Shown here piece by piece: positions 44,666 through 53,823 of a stretch of 61,303 bases of DNA. This stretch comes from CAZFLY01 sp964519995 (GTDB lineage: Bacteria; Planctomycetota; Phycisphaerae; Sedimentisphaerales; Anaerobacaceae). The notes under the pieces were generated by a model. That model had not been told where the DNA came from and did not search any database. It saw only the letters and a list, made by a program, of their open reading frames with translations. Location of the stretch: assembly GCA_964519995.1 (NCBI GenBank), contig CAZFLY010000008.1, positions 1 through 61,303 on the forward strand. Direction: 5' to 3'. A program made the position numbers and the translations under genes. Position 1 is the stretch's first letter. The number at the start of each line of letters is the position of its first letter.

Positions 44666-45493
44666 TTATTTTATTTGTTCCGATTTTCCAGTTTTCCTAT
44701 TAAACGATAGTTTGGGAATTACTGTTTCTTGAGATAGTTTCTTCACCTTCTTTCTTCTCCCCCGTCGTTTTTGTTCAGGTAAAAATACACGCACATTTTC
44801 TAACTCAGTGAGTGCTGTTTCGTTGAGCAGTCGGCGGATGCCAGATAAAATGTCCTCAGGAGAAAGAAGAACTCCTGATTCCTTTCTTAACTCTCGTCTG
44901 AGGAGTCTTATTGAATCCTCAGACAGTACAGCTTGGAGAAGGTTGCGAGGAGTAAGCACATTTGTCTTTTCCCAAACTTCATCGAGAGCACCTTTCCTTA
45001 CGCTTTTGAAGGAGATTAGCTCGAAACGTTTTGCAAGAACCGAAACATCGTCAGCAAGAATGTTCCAAGAATGAATAAGTTTTGTTACAGGTGGTTGACC
45101 AAAGGATACATGATAAAGCTTCCATTCTTTACCGTTCGTTAATAATATCCATTCACATCCTGCATTTATTGCGTAAGATGAAATTTGGCGGAGATGCTTT
45201 CGTACCAAATCAACATTCACTCGTTTGATTTCAAGCATTATCACCGGTTTGGCCTTTTCTCCCTGTCCAATTTGTATTGCAAAATCAACGTGTTCTGTCT
45301 CACCTGCACCTCTAACTGCACGTTCTCGTGTCACGTGCTTCAAAATGTCATAGCCCATTAAGGATTCAAGTATTCGCTCAATACGCAAACGAGTGTCTGC
45401 TTCATTACAGTCAATTTTCTCGGCTTCCTGAGTCATACGACGAGCTTCCCGGATAGCACGACGCACATTTTTGTCTACTTTAGTACGAGCCAT
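44666..45493 (-). CDS. Type I restriction R-subunit N-terminal (HSDR_N)-like protein
   Basis: The start at 45493 is favoured by GGGAG six nt upstream; 275 aa. Residues about 75-145 hold the PD-(D/E)xK-like nuclease core: EHVDFAIQIGQGEKAKPVIM then LEIKRVNVDLVRKHLRQISS, with Asp and Glu-x-Lys in place, and AGCEWILLTNGKEWKLYHVS. This matches stand-alone HSDR_N proteins, which lack the helicase. A Lys/Arg-rich C-terminal tail (RRGRRKKVKKL) could bind nucleic acid. No HsdM/S neighbour is present, so it is not a full restriction system. Confidence 0.75.
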   Translation of the reverse strand: MARTKVDKNVRRAIREARRMTQEAEKIDCNEADTRLRIERILESLMGYDILKHVTRERAVRGAGETEHVDFAIQIGQGEKAKPVIMLEIKRVNVDLVRKHLRQISSYAINAGCEWILLTNGKEWKLYHVSFGQPPVTKLIHSWNILADDVSVLAKRFELISFKSVRKGALDEVWEKTNVLTPRNLLQAVLSEDSIRLLRRELRKESGVLLSPEDILSGIRRLLNETALTELENVRVFLPEQKRRGRRKKVKKLSQETVIPKLSFNRKTGKSEQIK

Positions 45494-45634
45494 ATCCTTC
45501 TCCCTTCTTGATTCACCATTATCACTCAAATCTAATGAGTTAAAAAAACGCTATTCCTGACAATCTAACTTATAACCATACTACCTAACAGTTTCACAGA
45601 TACTCTTAACACCGCGGCTTTCGCCGCCTATCTT

Positions 45635-45932
45635 TTAGATATAAACTATACTCTTTGTAATATCTCTGGCCACTCTTTTAACCCTTATCGACTCTATGCC
45701 GGCAGGTGTTAGAATATCAACTTTTCTGCCCAACAGTTTTTCTATATACTCTGCAAATACAATAAATTTAAGCCCTATCGGTTTTACAAACTCGACAAGA
45801 ATATCTATATCACTACCTTCTACCGGTGTACCTTTGGCATAAGAGCCAAATAGACCTATTCTCTTCACACCATATTCAGAAATAAAATATGAGGTCTTTT
45901 CTCAGCATGTCTATTAGTTTATCTCGTGTCAT
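45635..45932 (-). pseudogene. Frameshifted MNT-type nucleotidyltransferase (antitoxin family)
   Basis: From GTG 45868 one frame reads 77 aa with RIGLFGSYAKGTPVEGSDID, the active site of minimal nucleotidyltransferases (GSxxxG...SDID). The normal N-terminus is found just upstream in another frame: ATG 45932 gives MTRDKLIDMLRKDL, then shifts near the A-run at 45884-45887 (minus T-run), after which ISEYGVKRIG continues. Deleting one T would restore a standard 98-aa protein. No HEPN (DUF86) toxin partner is next to it. It is either a sequencing error or a recent pseudogene; a short protein from GTG 45868 is also possible. Confidence 0.65.
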
Positions 45933-45973
45933 TATTCTAACGCCTTGTGGTACGCGGTTATTCGAAAATGTGC

Positions 45974-47500
45974 TTACAATTTAACGATGCTGCCCCGCTC
46001 ATTATAGCAAACCAATTGGTGCTTTCCACCGGAGAAATCCGATGCGGCGTGGATGATGATGCGTTTATCGTTTAGCTGCTCTATCTGTGTTATGGCTGCT
46101 CTTTTTACATTATGCAGGTAGTCGCCGACCTCCGGCGAGACAGACAACTCAATGCGTCTTATCTGCTGCTTTGATGCGGACAGATTTAAAAGTCGGATTA
46201 TTTCGATTGCCAGCGATTCATGACTTTTGACATAGCCGGTGCCGGCGCAATGTGGGCACGCCAAATAAGTACTGGACTGTAGCGAAGGGCGTATTCTCTG
46301 GCGGGTCATTTCAACAATACCAAATCTGCTTATCCCCAATATCTTCGAGCGTGCGCGATCGGTTTTAACCGCTGCGCGAAAGACTTTTTCCACGTCTTTG
46401 CAATGTTTTTGGCTACGCATATCAATAAAGTCGCAGATTATCAGCCCACCTAAGTCGCGCAACCTTAGCTGGCGGGCAATTTCAGGTGCCGCTTCCATAT
46501 TTGTCTCGTAAGCGGTCTGCTCAGCACTTTTTTGTCCATGAGGTCGTCCGCTGTTAACATCAATTGAGACCAGTGCCTCTGTTTGCTCGACTATAATCGA
46601 GCCGCCGCCTCCAAGTTTTACCGTGCGAGACTGAACTTTCTCAATCTCATCTTCAATTTGATATTTGTGAAACAATGGGGCCTTGTCGTTATAGTATGTC
46701 ACTCGCCTTCTCAGACGTGGATACGCCTGAGAAAGAAAGTCCTTTATTCTGCGTGTCATGCTTTCCGAGTCGCAGACTATGTTGGTTATTTTGTTGGTGA
46801 AAACGTCCCTTAGAGTCCTGATTACTAAATCCGACTCCTGGTATAGCGGTGCTGGAGCTTTCTCTGCCTCGATCCGTTTTTCGATAGCCCTCCATAATCG
46901 TGTCAGATATCTGAGGTCATTTTGGATATCTCTTTTTGAGCATCCTTGGCCTGCTGTTCTGATGATAAGACCATTCCCTTTTGGAGGCTTGTTTTCTTGA
47001 AGAATTTGTCTAAGCCTTGTGCGCTCATCCTCATCCTCAATCTTGTGCGAGATTCCATAGCTTCTCATCCAGGGCATAGCCACCACATATTTACCCGGCA
47101 GAGCGAGATATGTGCTGAGTGTTGGTCCTTTGGTTTTAATGCCTTCTTTAGTGACCTGAATGACGATTTCACGTCCTTTCCGCAGGCAGTTTTGGATAGC
47201 TGGTCTGTCTTTCAGGGCCTTTCTTCGGCCGATGCTTTCAACAATATTGCTGCGTACGCCGGGAAAATATCGAGAGTGCAGGTCGCTGATATGAAGAAAG
47301 CCATTCTTGCCTGTGCCGATGTCGATGAATGCAGCTTGTATGCCGGATTCGACATTAACAACTTTGCCTTTGTAAATGTTGCCGACGTGACTGCCCAAAC
47401 TTGCTCTTTCCACATAGAGTTCTTCAAGCGAGCCACTTTCAATTACTGCTACCCTGCACTCTTCACTCTCTGCAGCATTTATTAGCATCTCTCGTGCCAT
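45974..47500 (-). CDS. rng: Ribonuclease E/G
   Basis: 508 aa. N-terminal RNase-H-like/S1 region: LGSHVGNIYKGKVVNVESGI then QAAFIDIGTGKNGFLHISDL. Catalytic DNase-I-like part: GGSIIVEQTEALVSIDVNSG with metal-binding Asp, and 'GLIICDFIDM'. Zn-link Cys pair in CPHCAGTGYV. The size and absence of a long C-terminal scaffold fit RNase G. It processes rRNA and mRNA. Directly downstream of DUF2344, a pairing seen in many bacteria. It is the last gene of the long minus-strand run. Confidence 0.95.
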   Translation of the reverse strand: MAREMLINAAESEECRVAVIESGSLEELYVERASLGSHVGNIYKGKVVNVESGIQAAFIDIGTGKNGFLHISDLHSRYFPGVRSNIVESIGRRKALKDRPAIQNCLRKGREIVIQVTKEGIKTKGPTLSTYLALPGKYVVAMPWMRSYGISHKIEDEDERTRLRQILQENKPPKGNGLIIRTAGQGCSKRDIQNDLRYLTRLWRAIEKRIEAEKAPAPLYQESDLVIRTLRDVFTNKITNIVCDSESMTRRIKDFLSQAYPRLRRRVTYYNDKAPLFHKYQIEDEIEKVQSRTVKLGGGGSIIVEQTEALVSIDVNSGRPHGQKSAEQTAYETNMEAAPEIARQLRLRDLGGLIICDFIDMRSQKHCKDVEKVFRAAVKTDRARSKILGISRFGIVEMTRQRIRPSLQSSTYLACPHCAGTGYVKSHESLAIEIIRLLNLSASKQQIRRIELSVSPEVGDYLHNVKRAAITQIEQLNDKRIIIHAASDFSGGKHQLVCYNERGSIVKL

Positions 47501-47534
47501 TTTTGTATCTCTGCTCCCAGCATTCTATGTTATT

Positions 47535-48275
47535 TTATTGTATTTCTTCCCATCGAACATTCGTGCGTTTTACAGGAGCCGATAGCTGTTCTACGTCTGT
47601 TTCCAACAGCCTGAGAATCTCCTCCACGCGTACAGAACCGGCCGGACTAATGTTGCATTCAACAACGACGCATTGATTATTTACATTGATTGACTCGAAA
47701 AAGCTTCTAACATCGATATTGTGTGTGGTGCCGTTTTTGCCAGTTTTGCGTTCAACATATAGATTTTTTGCTCTCAGCAAGTGCTCAATTCTTGCCCTTA
47801 GCTTTTTGTTAAAATGCTCCTGTCGCACCGATATTATATACGTTTTCAAACGAGGATGAAATGATACATTTGCGTATGTAAAATCAACCGAGATCAGTTC
47901 ACAACCTTGGGGCAGTTGACCGGAAAGTCTGCTTCCAACTTGCGATGCGTTCATATCGCTACATGCTGAGTCAGTCTCATGGCTAAATCGCATACAGAGC
48001 AGCTCGTCTTCCGATTCAACCCCCACGCTTCTGGGTAACGGCAGCGACATTCTTGGACGGGGATTGAAACCTTGACTGTACTGCACATTTATGCCTGCTC
48101 GGACACAGGCCCGCTGAAAAAGCTTGAGCGTCTCAGCGTGTGAGAGAAACCTGAAGTTGCCCTGAACTTTGAATTTAATCACTGCAAGCATGACTTTGTC
48201 TGAAGTGGTCATGCGTTCATCTCCGATCGTCCTTTCTCTGAATTCCTCAGGAATGTCTCGCTCATCTTCGCACAT
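47535..48275 (-). CDS. DUF2344 (TIGR03936-type) radical-SAM-linked protein
   Basis: 246 aa. The signature VIKFKVQGNFRFLSHAETLK, 'LFQRACVRAGINVQYSQGFN' and PRPRMSLPLPRSVGVESEDE is typical. These proteins are usually fused to or near a radical SAM enzyme and RNase E/G; here no radical SAM gene is adjacent. The ATG overlaps the end of the upstream gene (14 bp), indicating coupled translation. Function unresolved but likely in RNA or translation processes. Confidence 0.85.
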   Translation of the reverse strand: MCEDERDIPEEFRERTIGDERMTTSDKVMLAVIKFKVQGNFRFLSHAETLKLFQRACVRAGINVQYSQGFNPRPRMSLPLPRSVGVESEDELLCMRFSHETDSACSDMNASQVGSRLSGQLPQGCELISVDFTYANVSFHPRLKTYIISVRQEHFNKKLRARIEHLLRAKNLYVERKTGKNGTTHNIDVRSFFESINVNNQCVVVECNISPAGSVRVEEILRLLETDVEQLSAPVKRTNVRWEEIQ

Positions 48276-49950
48276 AAACCTCGTATATATAGCTGAGCTG
48301 TTTCTGTTCGCCTGGTTTTAGGTCGATTGTCCAGGTGAGATTCCTGACCGCATTCATACGCCGCAGTCCCCGGGCCAGCGTCTTGACCATAGCTTCCGGT
48401 TGCGACGATTTGACCTCGCCGGAAAGAGTCTTAGTAATTTCCAGCGTGATGGCTTTATTCTGGAAGTTGGCCACCGAGAGATTTCCCTCTATCGTCACCA
48501 GGTCGTAATGATGGCCGTATAATTGCGCCGCATCTCGGGCTCTGTCAGTTTCAAGTTCAAGTTGTTCGGCTTTGACGTTCACCGCCTGGGTAATGCGAAG
48601 CGTCGTTTTCCCATGAACGGCAGTATAGTTTAATGTGTCCTGTCCAAGGATAAGACCTTCTTTTACGGTCTCAGCCGGAGCAGTCGTCCAGGGTACTTTC
48701 GTAGTATTTTCCAGTCTTAGGCAATGCCAGACCTCTTCTTCTGGCTCATGCTTTTCGTCTCTGCGCTGGTCGTAGTAATAACGTTCTTGTTCATTAATGT
48801 AATCGGGTATCTTCCATTGATAAATGTGCTTGTAGGGCACGGATTCGCTAAACAGTGGGAAGTAACCAACTTCGCCTTTTTTGAGCTCGACCTTCTCAAC
48901 TGGGTAGAGAAATAAATCCTCCGCAACTTTGCCAGCTTCTGCTGCACCGTATGCCGGCATCATTGTTTCGCCCTCATTGTAATATCCAGCACTCAGTTGA
49001 GTCATGACACGAGCCTCTCGTAACCTACCACGCTCGCTTTCGCCTCTTATTAGCGACTGGAGAAACTGGGCTAAACTCTCTTTTAAGGCCAGAGGGCTGA
49101 CAATATCGGCAAACTGAAGGTGTGGAAATCCGGTTACCAGTTGTATCGTGACATCCTTTAGGTCACAGGCCTCGTTTATTACCACAGCTTTTGCCGAGAT
49201 AATAGCTTCATCAGGATTTGTTATATCTATAATATAGCTGGGTGCCCACGTGATGCCCTTGGCCAGGTAACTTATCGTGAGCTTCTGTCCGTCTGCCGGC
49301 GAGCGCATCTTTACGGCAATCCGGACAATTTTACTTTTTTTGGCAAAAGACTTCTGAGCCTGACCATTGAGAAATTCAATCATTTTGACTTGTTGCGGGT
49401 CGATGCACACCTCCGTCTGATCGGTCTGGACAGTCATCAGACGTCCGTTGAAAAGCTCCGTTCTGCGGTAACTTGGCGTTAATTGTTCTGCCCTTCCAGG
49501 GGGGTAGGGGTCAGGCTCGGGGAGTTCTCTTTCGTCGGAGAAAAATTTAATTACACCCTCAACTGTCAATTCTTCTTCTCCGGATAAAGACAACCTGACC
49601 TTACGGCCGACATTGGCCTTGAGCAGTTCGGAGATAGTTATAGCTTCAATCGGTTTTGTCGAATCTGCTTGCTTGACGGTGAGGCTCTGCAATTTCACAT
49701 CAGGCGGGTATGCCACCCAAAACGTTCCATGAGAAGGTGCTGAAGCCGGCATAAAACTGAACGAATCGCTCTCTTCCGGACAGGTGACCTCCGACACGAA
49801 GAAGCCCAATCCGTTTTTGAAAAGTGCTATTTGCTGCAACTGAACATCAGCATTTGGTGTTACCGCCTCTGCTCCGAGACTGATGTGATTAATAAGAAAT
49901 ACTATATTTGCCACAATGGTCACGATAACCGGTTTTTTAACGCATCTCAT
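48262..49950 (-). CDS. Exported DUF4139-like protein
   Basis: 562 aa. GGAGG lies 8 nt upstream of the ATG, and a signal peptide follows (VIVTIVANIVFLINHISLGA). The N-terminal strand QQIALFKNGLGFFVSEV and the central ISYLAKGITWAPSYIIDITN, then ISAKAVVINEACDLKDVTIQ and LVTGFP match the DUF4139/mucoidy-inhibitor fold. The C-terminal region is strand-rich and ends with 'LKPGEQKQLSYIYEVYVRR'. No membrane helix after the signal. It lies after ptsI in the same run (25 bp gap). Role unknown; probably periplasmic. Confidence 0.75.
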   Translation of the reverse strand: MRCVKKPVIVTIVANIVFLINHISLGAEAVTPNADVQLQQIALFKNGLGFFVSEVTCPEESDSFSFMPASAPSHGTFWVAYPPDVKLQSLTVKQADSTKPIEAITISELLKANVGRKVRLSLSGEEELTVEGVIKFFSDERELPEPDPYPPGRAEQLTPSYRRTELFNGRLMTVQTDQTEVCIDPQQVKMIEFLNGQAQKSFAKKSKIVRIAVKMRSPADGQKLTISYLAKGITWAPSYIIDITNPDEAIISAKAVVINEACDLKDVTIQLVTGFPHLQFADIVSPLALKESLAQFLQSLIRGESERGRLREARVMTQLSAGYYNEGETMMPAYGAAEAGKVAEDLFLYPVEKVELKKGEVGYFPLFSESVPYKHIYQWKIPDYINEQERYYYDQRRDEKHEPEEEVWHCLRLENTTKVPWTTAPAETVKEGLILGQDTLNYTAVHGKTTLRITQAVNVKAEQLELETDRARDAAQLYGHHYDLVTIEGNLSVANFQNKAITLEITKTLSGEVKSSQPEAMVKTLARGLRRMNAVRNLTWTIDLKPGEQKQLSYIYEVYVRR

Positions 49951-49975
49951 AATTAAATCCTCCGAGAAAAGGTAA

Positions 49976-51715
49976 CTAAAAAGCTTCAGGAAGGACTATT
50001 CTCGCAGCGTTGCGAAGGTAGCTGGATATCTGCCTTTCCGAGTTCATACTGAGGACTTTTCTTGCCAGTCTATTACATTCTTCAATAGTTACTGAGCGAA
50101 TAATCTGCTTTATCTCTGGTATCATCGGTGGAGTAAGCGACAGAGTTCTGATTCCCATTCCCAATAGCAGCATAACGTACTCCGGATCAGAAGCCATTTC
50201 GCCGCAGACAGCAACATCTATCTGTGCTTTGTGTGCGTCCTGAATAATGGTTCTGACGATGCGTAACACCGCAGGGTCTCCTGCTGAGTAAAGCGTAGAA
50301 ACTAACTCATTACCCCTGTCCACAGCAAGCGTATATTGTGTTAGATCATTTGTCCCAATACTAAAGAAATTGACTTCTCTTGCAAGCGTTGACGCCGTCA
50401 GTGCGGCTGACGGCGTTTCAATCATGATGCCGACTTGAATATCTTTGTTGTAGGGTATAGATTCTTCATCGAGGTCTTCCATGACGTCATGCAGAATCAT
50501 TTTGGCCTGCATTATTTCCTGAAGGTTTGTGATCAGGGGGAACATTATTCTGATATCACCCAGAACCGAGGCTCTGAGAATTGCGTGCAACTGCGTTTTG
50601 AACATCGTGAGGTTCTGCAGACAAAACCTAATCGACCTTAGCCCTAAAAAAGGATTTGGCTCCGGTGCAAAGCGCTTGCTTTGGGTGTATTTATCAGCAC
50701 CGAGATCGACCGTTCTTATTACCACGGGACGTTTTTTAAAGACGTGAATAGTTTGTGCATAAGCTTCATAATGTTCCTCTTCTGTGGGTTCACTGGGCCT
50801 GTTAAGATACAGGAACTCGGTCCGGTATAAACCAATGCCTTCACCTCCTTTTTGCAGGACTATTTCTGCCTCGTCGGGAAACTCGATATTGCCCAACAAT
50901 GTGAGCTTAGCGCCGTCACGAGTCACAGCCGGATCTTCTCTTATGGCGTCGAGCCTGTACTCAAGTTCTGCAAACTCTCGCGAATATTCGTTATATTGAC
51001 GAATTGTCTCGTCATCAGGATTTACAATGACGATACCACGGTTGCCGTCGATAATGACAGTGTCGCCACCTCTGACTATTTCTGTCAGGTCTTCCAAAGC
51101 TACCACAGCGGGAATACCTAAGGAACGGGCAACAATTGCTGTATGACTTGTTCGTCCGCCGGCATCGGTTGCAAGACCCTTTACAAATTCTCTGTTGAAA
51201 CCGGCGGTCTGTGTGGGACTTAGCTCTCGAGCTAAGATTGCCACCTCTTCGGTCAGATGCTCAACATCCTCGTGCTTTGGGCCTAAAAGATGTTTGAGCA
51301 AACGCCTTTTGATATCACGAATATCTGCTGCACGTTCACTAATATAGGCGTCTTTAACGTTGCTGAAATGGGACTCAATTTCCTGCAGGACTGTAGAGAC
51401 AGCATACTCAGCTATCACACACTCCGAGTGGATCAAATCCGTTATTTTCCTCCGCAAAGTTCTGTCATGCAGAAAACGAAGATGCACTGCAAAAATATCT
51501 TTTATCCTACTTGTCTCGCTTTCATCCTGTGCTGCCCCGAGCTGCGTCAGCTCATCTATTGCTTCCTTGAAGGCATTCCGCACTCGTTGAATTTCCGTCA
51601 TCCTCTGTGACGGTTTGATCGGACGCTGAGGGATTCGATAGTCCACAGAGTCGATAATCAGCGACTTGGCGATGGAAACGCCCGGCGAGACAGCTATTCC
51701 TTTTTTTATTTCCAT
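49976..51715 (-). CDS. ptsI: Phosphoenolpyruvate-protein phosphotransferase (Enzyme I)
   Basis: 579 aa, full EI length. HPr-binding helical region, then the phospho-His loop GGRTSHTAIVARS (His191) and PEP-binding barrel with LYRTEFLYLN, GDIRIMFPLIT, 'IQVGIMIETPSAAL', FFSIGTNDLTQYTLAVDRGN and VAVCGEMASDP (catalytic Cys). It phosphorylates HPr (22 bp upstream gene). No EIIB or EIIC is in the window, so this copy likely feeds the regulatory EIIA next door. Confidence 0.97.
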   Translation of the reverse strand: MEIKKGIAVSPGVSIAKSLIIDSVDYRIPQRPIKPSQRMTEIQRVRNAFKEAIDELTQLGAAQDESETSRIKDIFAVHLRFLHDRTLRRKITDLIHSECVIAEYAVSTVLQEIESHFSNVKDAYISERAADIRDIKRRLLKHLLGPKHEDVEHLTEEVAILARELSPTQTAGFNREFVKGLATDAGGRTSHTAIVARSLGIPAVVALEDLTEIVRGGDTVIIDGNRGIVIVNPDDETIRQYNEYSREFAELEYRLDAIREDPAVTRDGAKLTLLGNIEFPDEAEIVLQKGGEGIGLYRTEFLYLNRPSEPTEEEHYEAYAQTIHVFKKRPVVIRTVDLGADKYTQSKRFAPEPNPFLGLRSIRFCLQNLTMFKTQLHAILRASVLGDIRIMFPLITNLQEIMQAKMILHDVMEDLDEESIPYNKDIQVGIMIETPSAALTASTLAREVNFFSIGTNDLTQYTLAVDRGNELVSTLYSAGDPAVLRIVRTIIQDAHKAQIDVAVCGEMASDPEYVMLLLGMGIRTLSLTPPMIPEIKQIIRSVTIEECNRLARKVLSMNSERQISSYLRNAARIVLPEAF

Positions 51716-51737
51716 GCGGAACTTTCACCAAATTCAA

Positions 51738-52040
51738 TTATTTTTTGCGGTTTTTCGGCGGTGGCTCGTCGAACATTTTCTTCTCTACGAGTTTCTGCAG
51801 AGCCTGGATCGCTTCCTCAGCATTAGGTCCTTCGGCTTTCACAGCCAGTTTCGTTCCACAGGTTGCGGCCAGCATACTCATCTGCATGATACTTTTGCCA
51901 TCAACCGTATTTTCGCCGTTGCTAACGGTAATATCACAGTCAAACTGGTTTGCAATATCGACAAACTGCATTGCCGGGCGCATGTGGAGACCATCTGCAT
52001 TTTTTATCTCAACAGTTGCCTCATAAGCTGTTTTTTCCAA
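51738..52040 (-). CDS. ptsH: Phosphocarrier protein HPr
   Basis: 100 aa. KNADGLHMRPAMQFV carries the phosphorylated His19; DGKSIMQMSMLAATCGTKLA carries Ser50 in the regulatory-Ser position. The C-terminal tail (EPPPKNRKK) is longer and more basic than in typical HPr (about 88 aa). It shuttles phosphate from EI to EIIA. No HPr kinase is present nearby. Confidence 0.95.
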   Translation of the reverse strand: MEKTAYEATVEIKNADGLHMRPAMQFVDIANQFDCDITVSNGENTVDGKSIMQMSMLAATCGTKLAVKAEGPNAEEAIQALQKLVEKKMFDEPPPKNRKK

Positions 52041-52092
52041 CGTATTTTTTCCTGCCTGAATTTGAAGACCTTATTGACATGGACTGACAGTC

Positions 52093-52566
52093 TCATAGGG
52101 TCGGATTATCATCGGCTTCCCTGAGAAGATCCTCGACTTCCTCGGGCCCACGGCACTGCCTAAGAAACCTGCGGAACTTCTCCTGCTGCAGATGCCTGAA
52201 AATGTTCTCCATAGCTTGTAAGTGCCTGTCGGGATTGTCAATAGGACTTATTAAGAGTATCACTGAATAAACCGGCTGCTCGTCAAGAGCAGAAAAATCT
52301 ATGCCAGTATCGCTTTGTCCGATTACAGCAACCACATCTTTGACTGCTTGGTATTTCACATGGGGTATAGCAACACCTTTGCCCATCCCTGTGCTTGCTT
52401 CATTCTCTCTTTTGATTAATGCTCTTATAATATCATTGCAGGCATCTTTTTCTAACCTGCCGGCCTTATCAAGTGCCGATACCAGCTCGGCTATAGCCCC
52501 GTCACGGTCCTTGGCCTGCAGCTTAGGAATTGTCGCTTTAAAACAGACGAAATCTGCAAACTTCAT
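52093..52566 (-). CDS. ptsN: PTS EIIA (nitrogen-regulatory/fructose type)
   Basis: The start at 52566 gives MKFADFVCFKATIPKLQAKD, the normal EIIA-Ntr opening; the longer frame to 52614 adds 16 unrelated residues. 157 aa. Phospho-acceptor GVAIPHVKY (His69), then VVAVIGQSDTGIDFSALDEQ and a RHLQAMENIFRHL helix. EIIA-Ntr proteins carry no sugar channel and regulate metabolism. Between hpf and ptsH, reminiscent of the rpoN-hpf-ptsN cluster but without rpoN. Confidence 0.88.
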   Translation of the reverse strand: MKFADFVCFKATIPKLQAKDRDGAIAELVSALDKAGRLEKDACNDIIRALIKRENEASTGMGKGVAIPHVKYQAVKDVVAVIGQSDTGIDFSALDEQPVYSVILLISPIDNPDRHLQAMENIFRHLQQEKFRRFLRQCRGPEEVEDLLREADDNPTL

Positions 52567-52664
52567 TATACCGGATACCAGCCTAAAACCATTCGTAACG
52601 GCCCTTCTGGCCATACTGCAAACTGAAAAAGAACGCTGACGAACAAATGCGGACTGAGATAACC

Positions 52665-52973
52665 TCAGCTACCTGTGTGTTTGTTGTTACGTTCCTTGGT
52701 CTTTTTTCTTCTGAGCTGTCTTTCCAGCTTATGTACTGCTACATCGATGCACCGGTAGGCATCCTGACCTGTCTCAGTAACAATAAAAACATTACTGTGT
52801 TCGCCTCTTGCGATTAATTCCACGCGGACATTGCCACCCTCACTGCCGTCGATAATCACTTCTACCTGGTTGATGCTGCTGTAGTATCTGGGCAGCTTGG
52901 CGGTTTTCGTTTCGGCATGTTGTTTAATAGCCTCTGTTATGGCAATATGTTTACCAGTAATTTTGAATAACAA
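52665..52973 (-). CDS. hpf: Ribosome hibernation promoting factor, short form
   Basis: The start is TTG 52973: AAGGAGG ends 6 nt upstream, whereas the TTG at 52979 abuts the ribosome site. 102 aa. Core beta-alpha-beta: FKITGKHIAITEAIKQHAET, YYSSINQVEVIIDG, RVELIARGEHSNVFIVTETG, DAYRCIDVAVHKLERQLRRK. The lack of a C-terminal dimer domain marks the short type, which works with RMF-like factors in proteobacteria. It binds the 30S in stationary phase. It belongs to the PTS operon. Confidence 0.92.
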   Translation of the reverse strand: MLFKITGKHIAITEAIKQHAETKTAKLPRYYSSINQVEVIIDGSEGGNVRVELIARGEHSNVFIVTETGQDAYRCIDVAVHKLERQLRRKKTKERNNKHTGS

Positions 52974-52984
52974 GATCAACCTCC

Positions 52985-53728
52985 TTAACTGTTTTCCGGC
53001 AAACTGTGTTGCTTATCCTGATTTCTTTCACGTGTCTGTGGCAGGGCTGGCACTCGCTGACTATACGGCGCTATAACACCAGCGCTTATTGTGAATCTAA
53101 AAGCTTCCTCTATTGTCATGTCTAAAGCTATGGTCTGCTCTTTGGGAACCATTATCACATAGCCTGTAACCGGCATTGGAGAGTTTGGAATAAGAATAGT
53201 GAGAAATTCTTTTTCCACGTTTTTTACTAATTTCTTTAGTCCCGAGCCCGTAACAAAACCTATTGACCATATACCCTTTCGAGGATACTCAATTGCTACG
53301 ACTCTGGAGAACAGCTTTTCTTGCTCTTCCGGCGTAAGCACAAAATCGGTGACTTGTTTTACATAAGGATAAACCCGCCTTAAAAGTGGCGTTTTCATTA
53401 TGAACTTTTCGACAAAACGCCATAGAGCCCTGCCGACAACGCTGGCAAGCAGTGCTCCAACAATACAAACTGCCGCTACCGTGATGAGAAAACCTACTAT
53501 AGACCCGGCAGTTCCCTCCACAAAAATAGCAGTTAGACCACTCTCGCTGATGCCCCTTTCGCCCTGAATGAGCGTTATCAGATGAACCAGCCCACGATTT
53601 ATATGAATGCTGATTTTATCCTGGATGAACTTGTAGCCTGTGGAAAAAATCCAAATTGTAAGAACGGTCGGCAGTAATACTGCCAATCCCCTCAAAAAGT
53701 AGCTTTTCAAGCGCCTTGTAACGCTCAT
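52985..53728 (-). CDS. DUF502 family membrane protein
   Basis: 247 aa. Two membrane helices in the first half (FLRGLAVLLPTVLTIWIFST, IVGFLITVAAVCIVGALLAS) and the conserved block LLRRVYPYVKQVTDFVLT, VVAIEYPRKGIWSIGFVTGS, LTILIPNSPMPVTGYVIMVP and DMTIEEAFRFTISAGVI. This is the DUF502 pattern. Role unknown in bacteria; inner membrane. Only 11 bp separate it from the hpf start region. Confidence 0.9.
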   Translation of the reverse strand: MSVTRRLKSYFLRGLAVLLPTVLTIWIFSTGYKFIQDKISIHINRGLVHLITLIQGERGISESGLTAIFVEGTAGSIVGFLITVAAVCIVGALLASVVGRALWRFVEKFIMKTPLLRRVYPYVKQVTDFVLTPEEQEKLFSRVVAIEYPRKGIWSIGFVTGSGLKKLVKNVEKEFLTILIPNSPMPVTGYVIMVPKEQTIALDMTIEEAFRFTISAGVIAPYSQRVPALPQTRERNQDKQHSLPENS

Positions 53729-53823
53729 GTTTTTTAATGACGATCCTTCATTGTCAACACGCGATTTCTCTTCTCTGCCCTTAACAAATGCCCGGAAATC
53801 GCGTCCTGCCTCGATACCATAAG

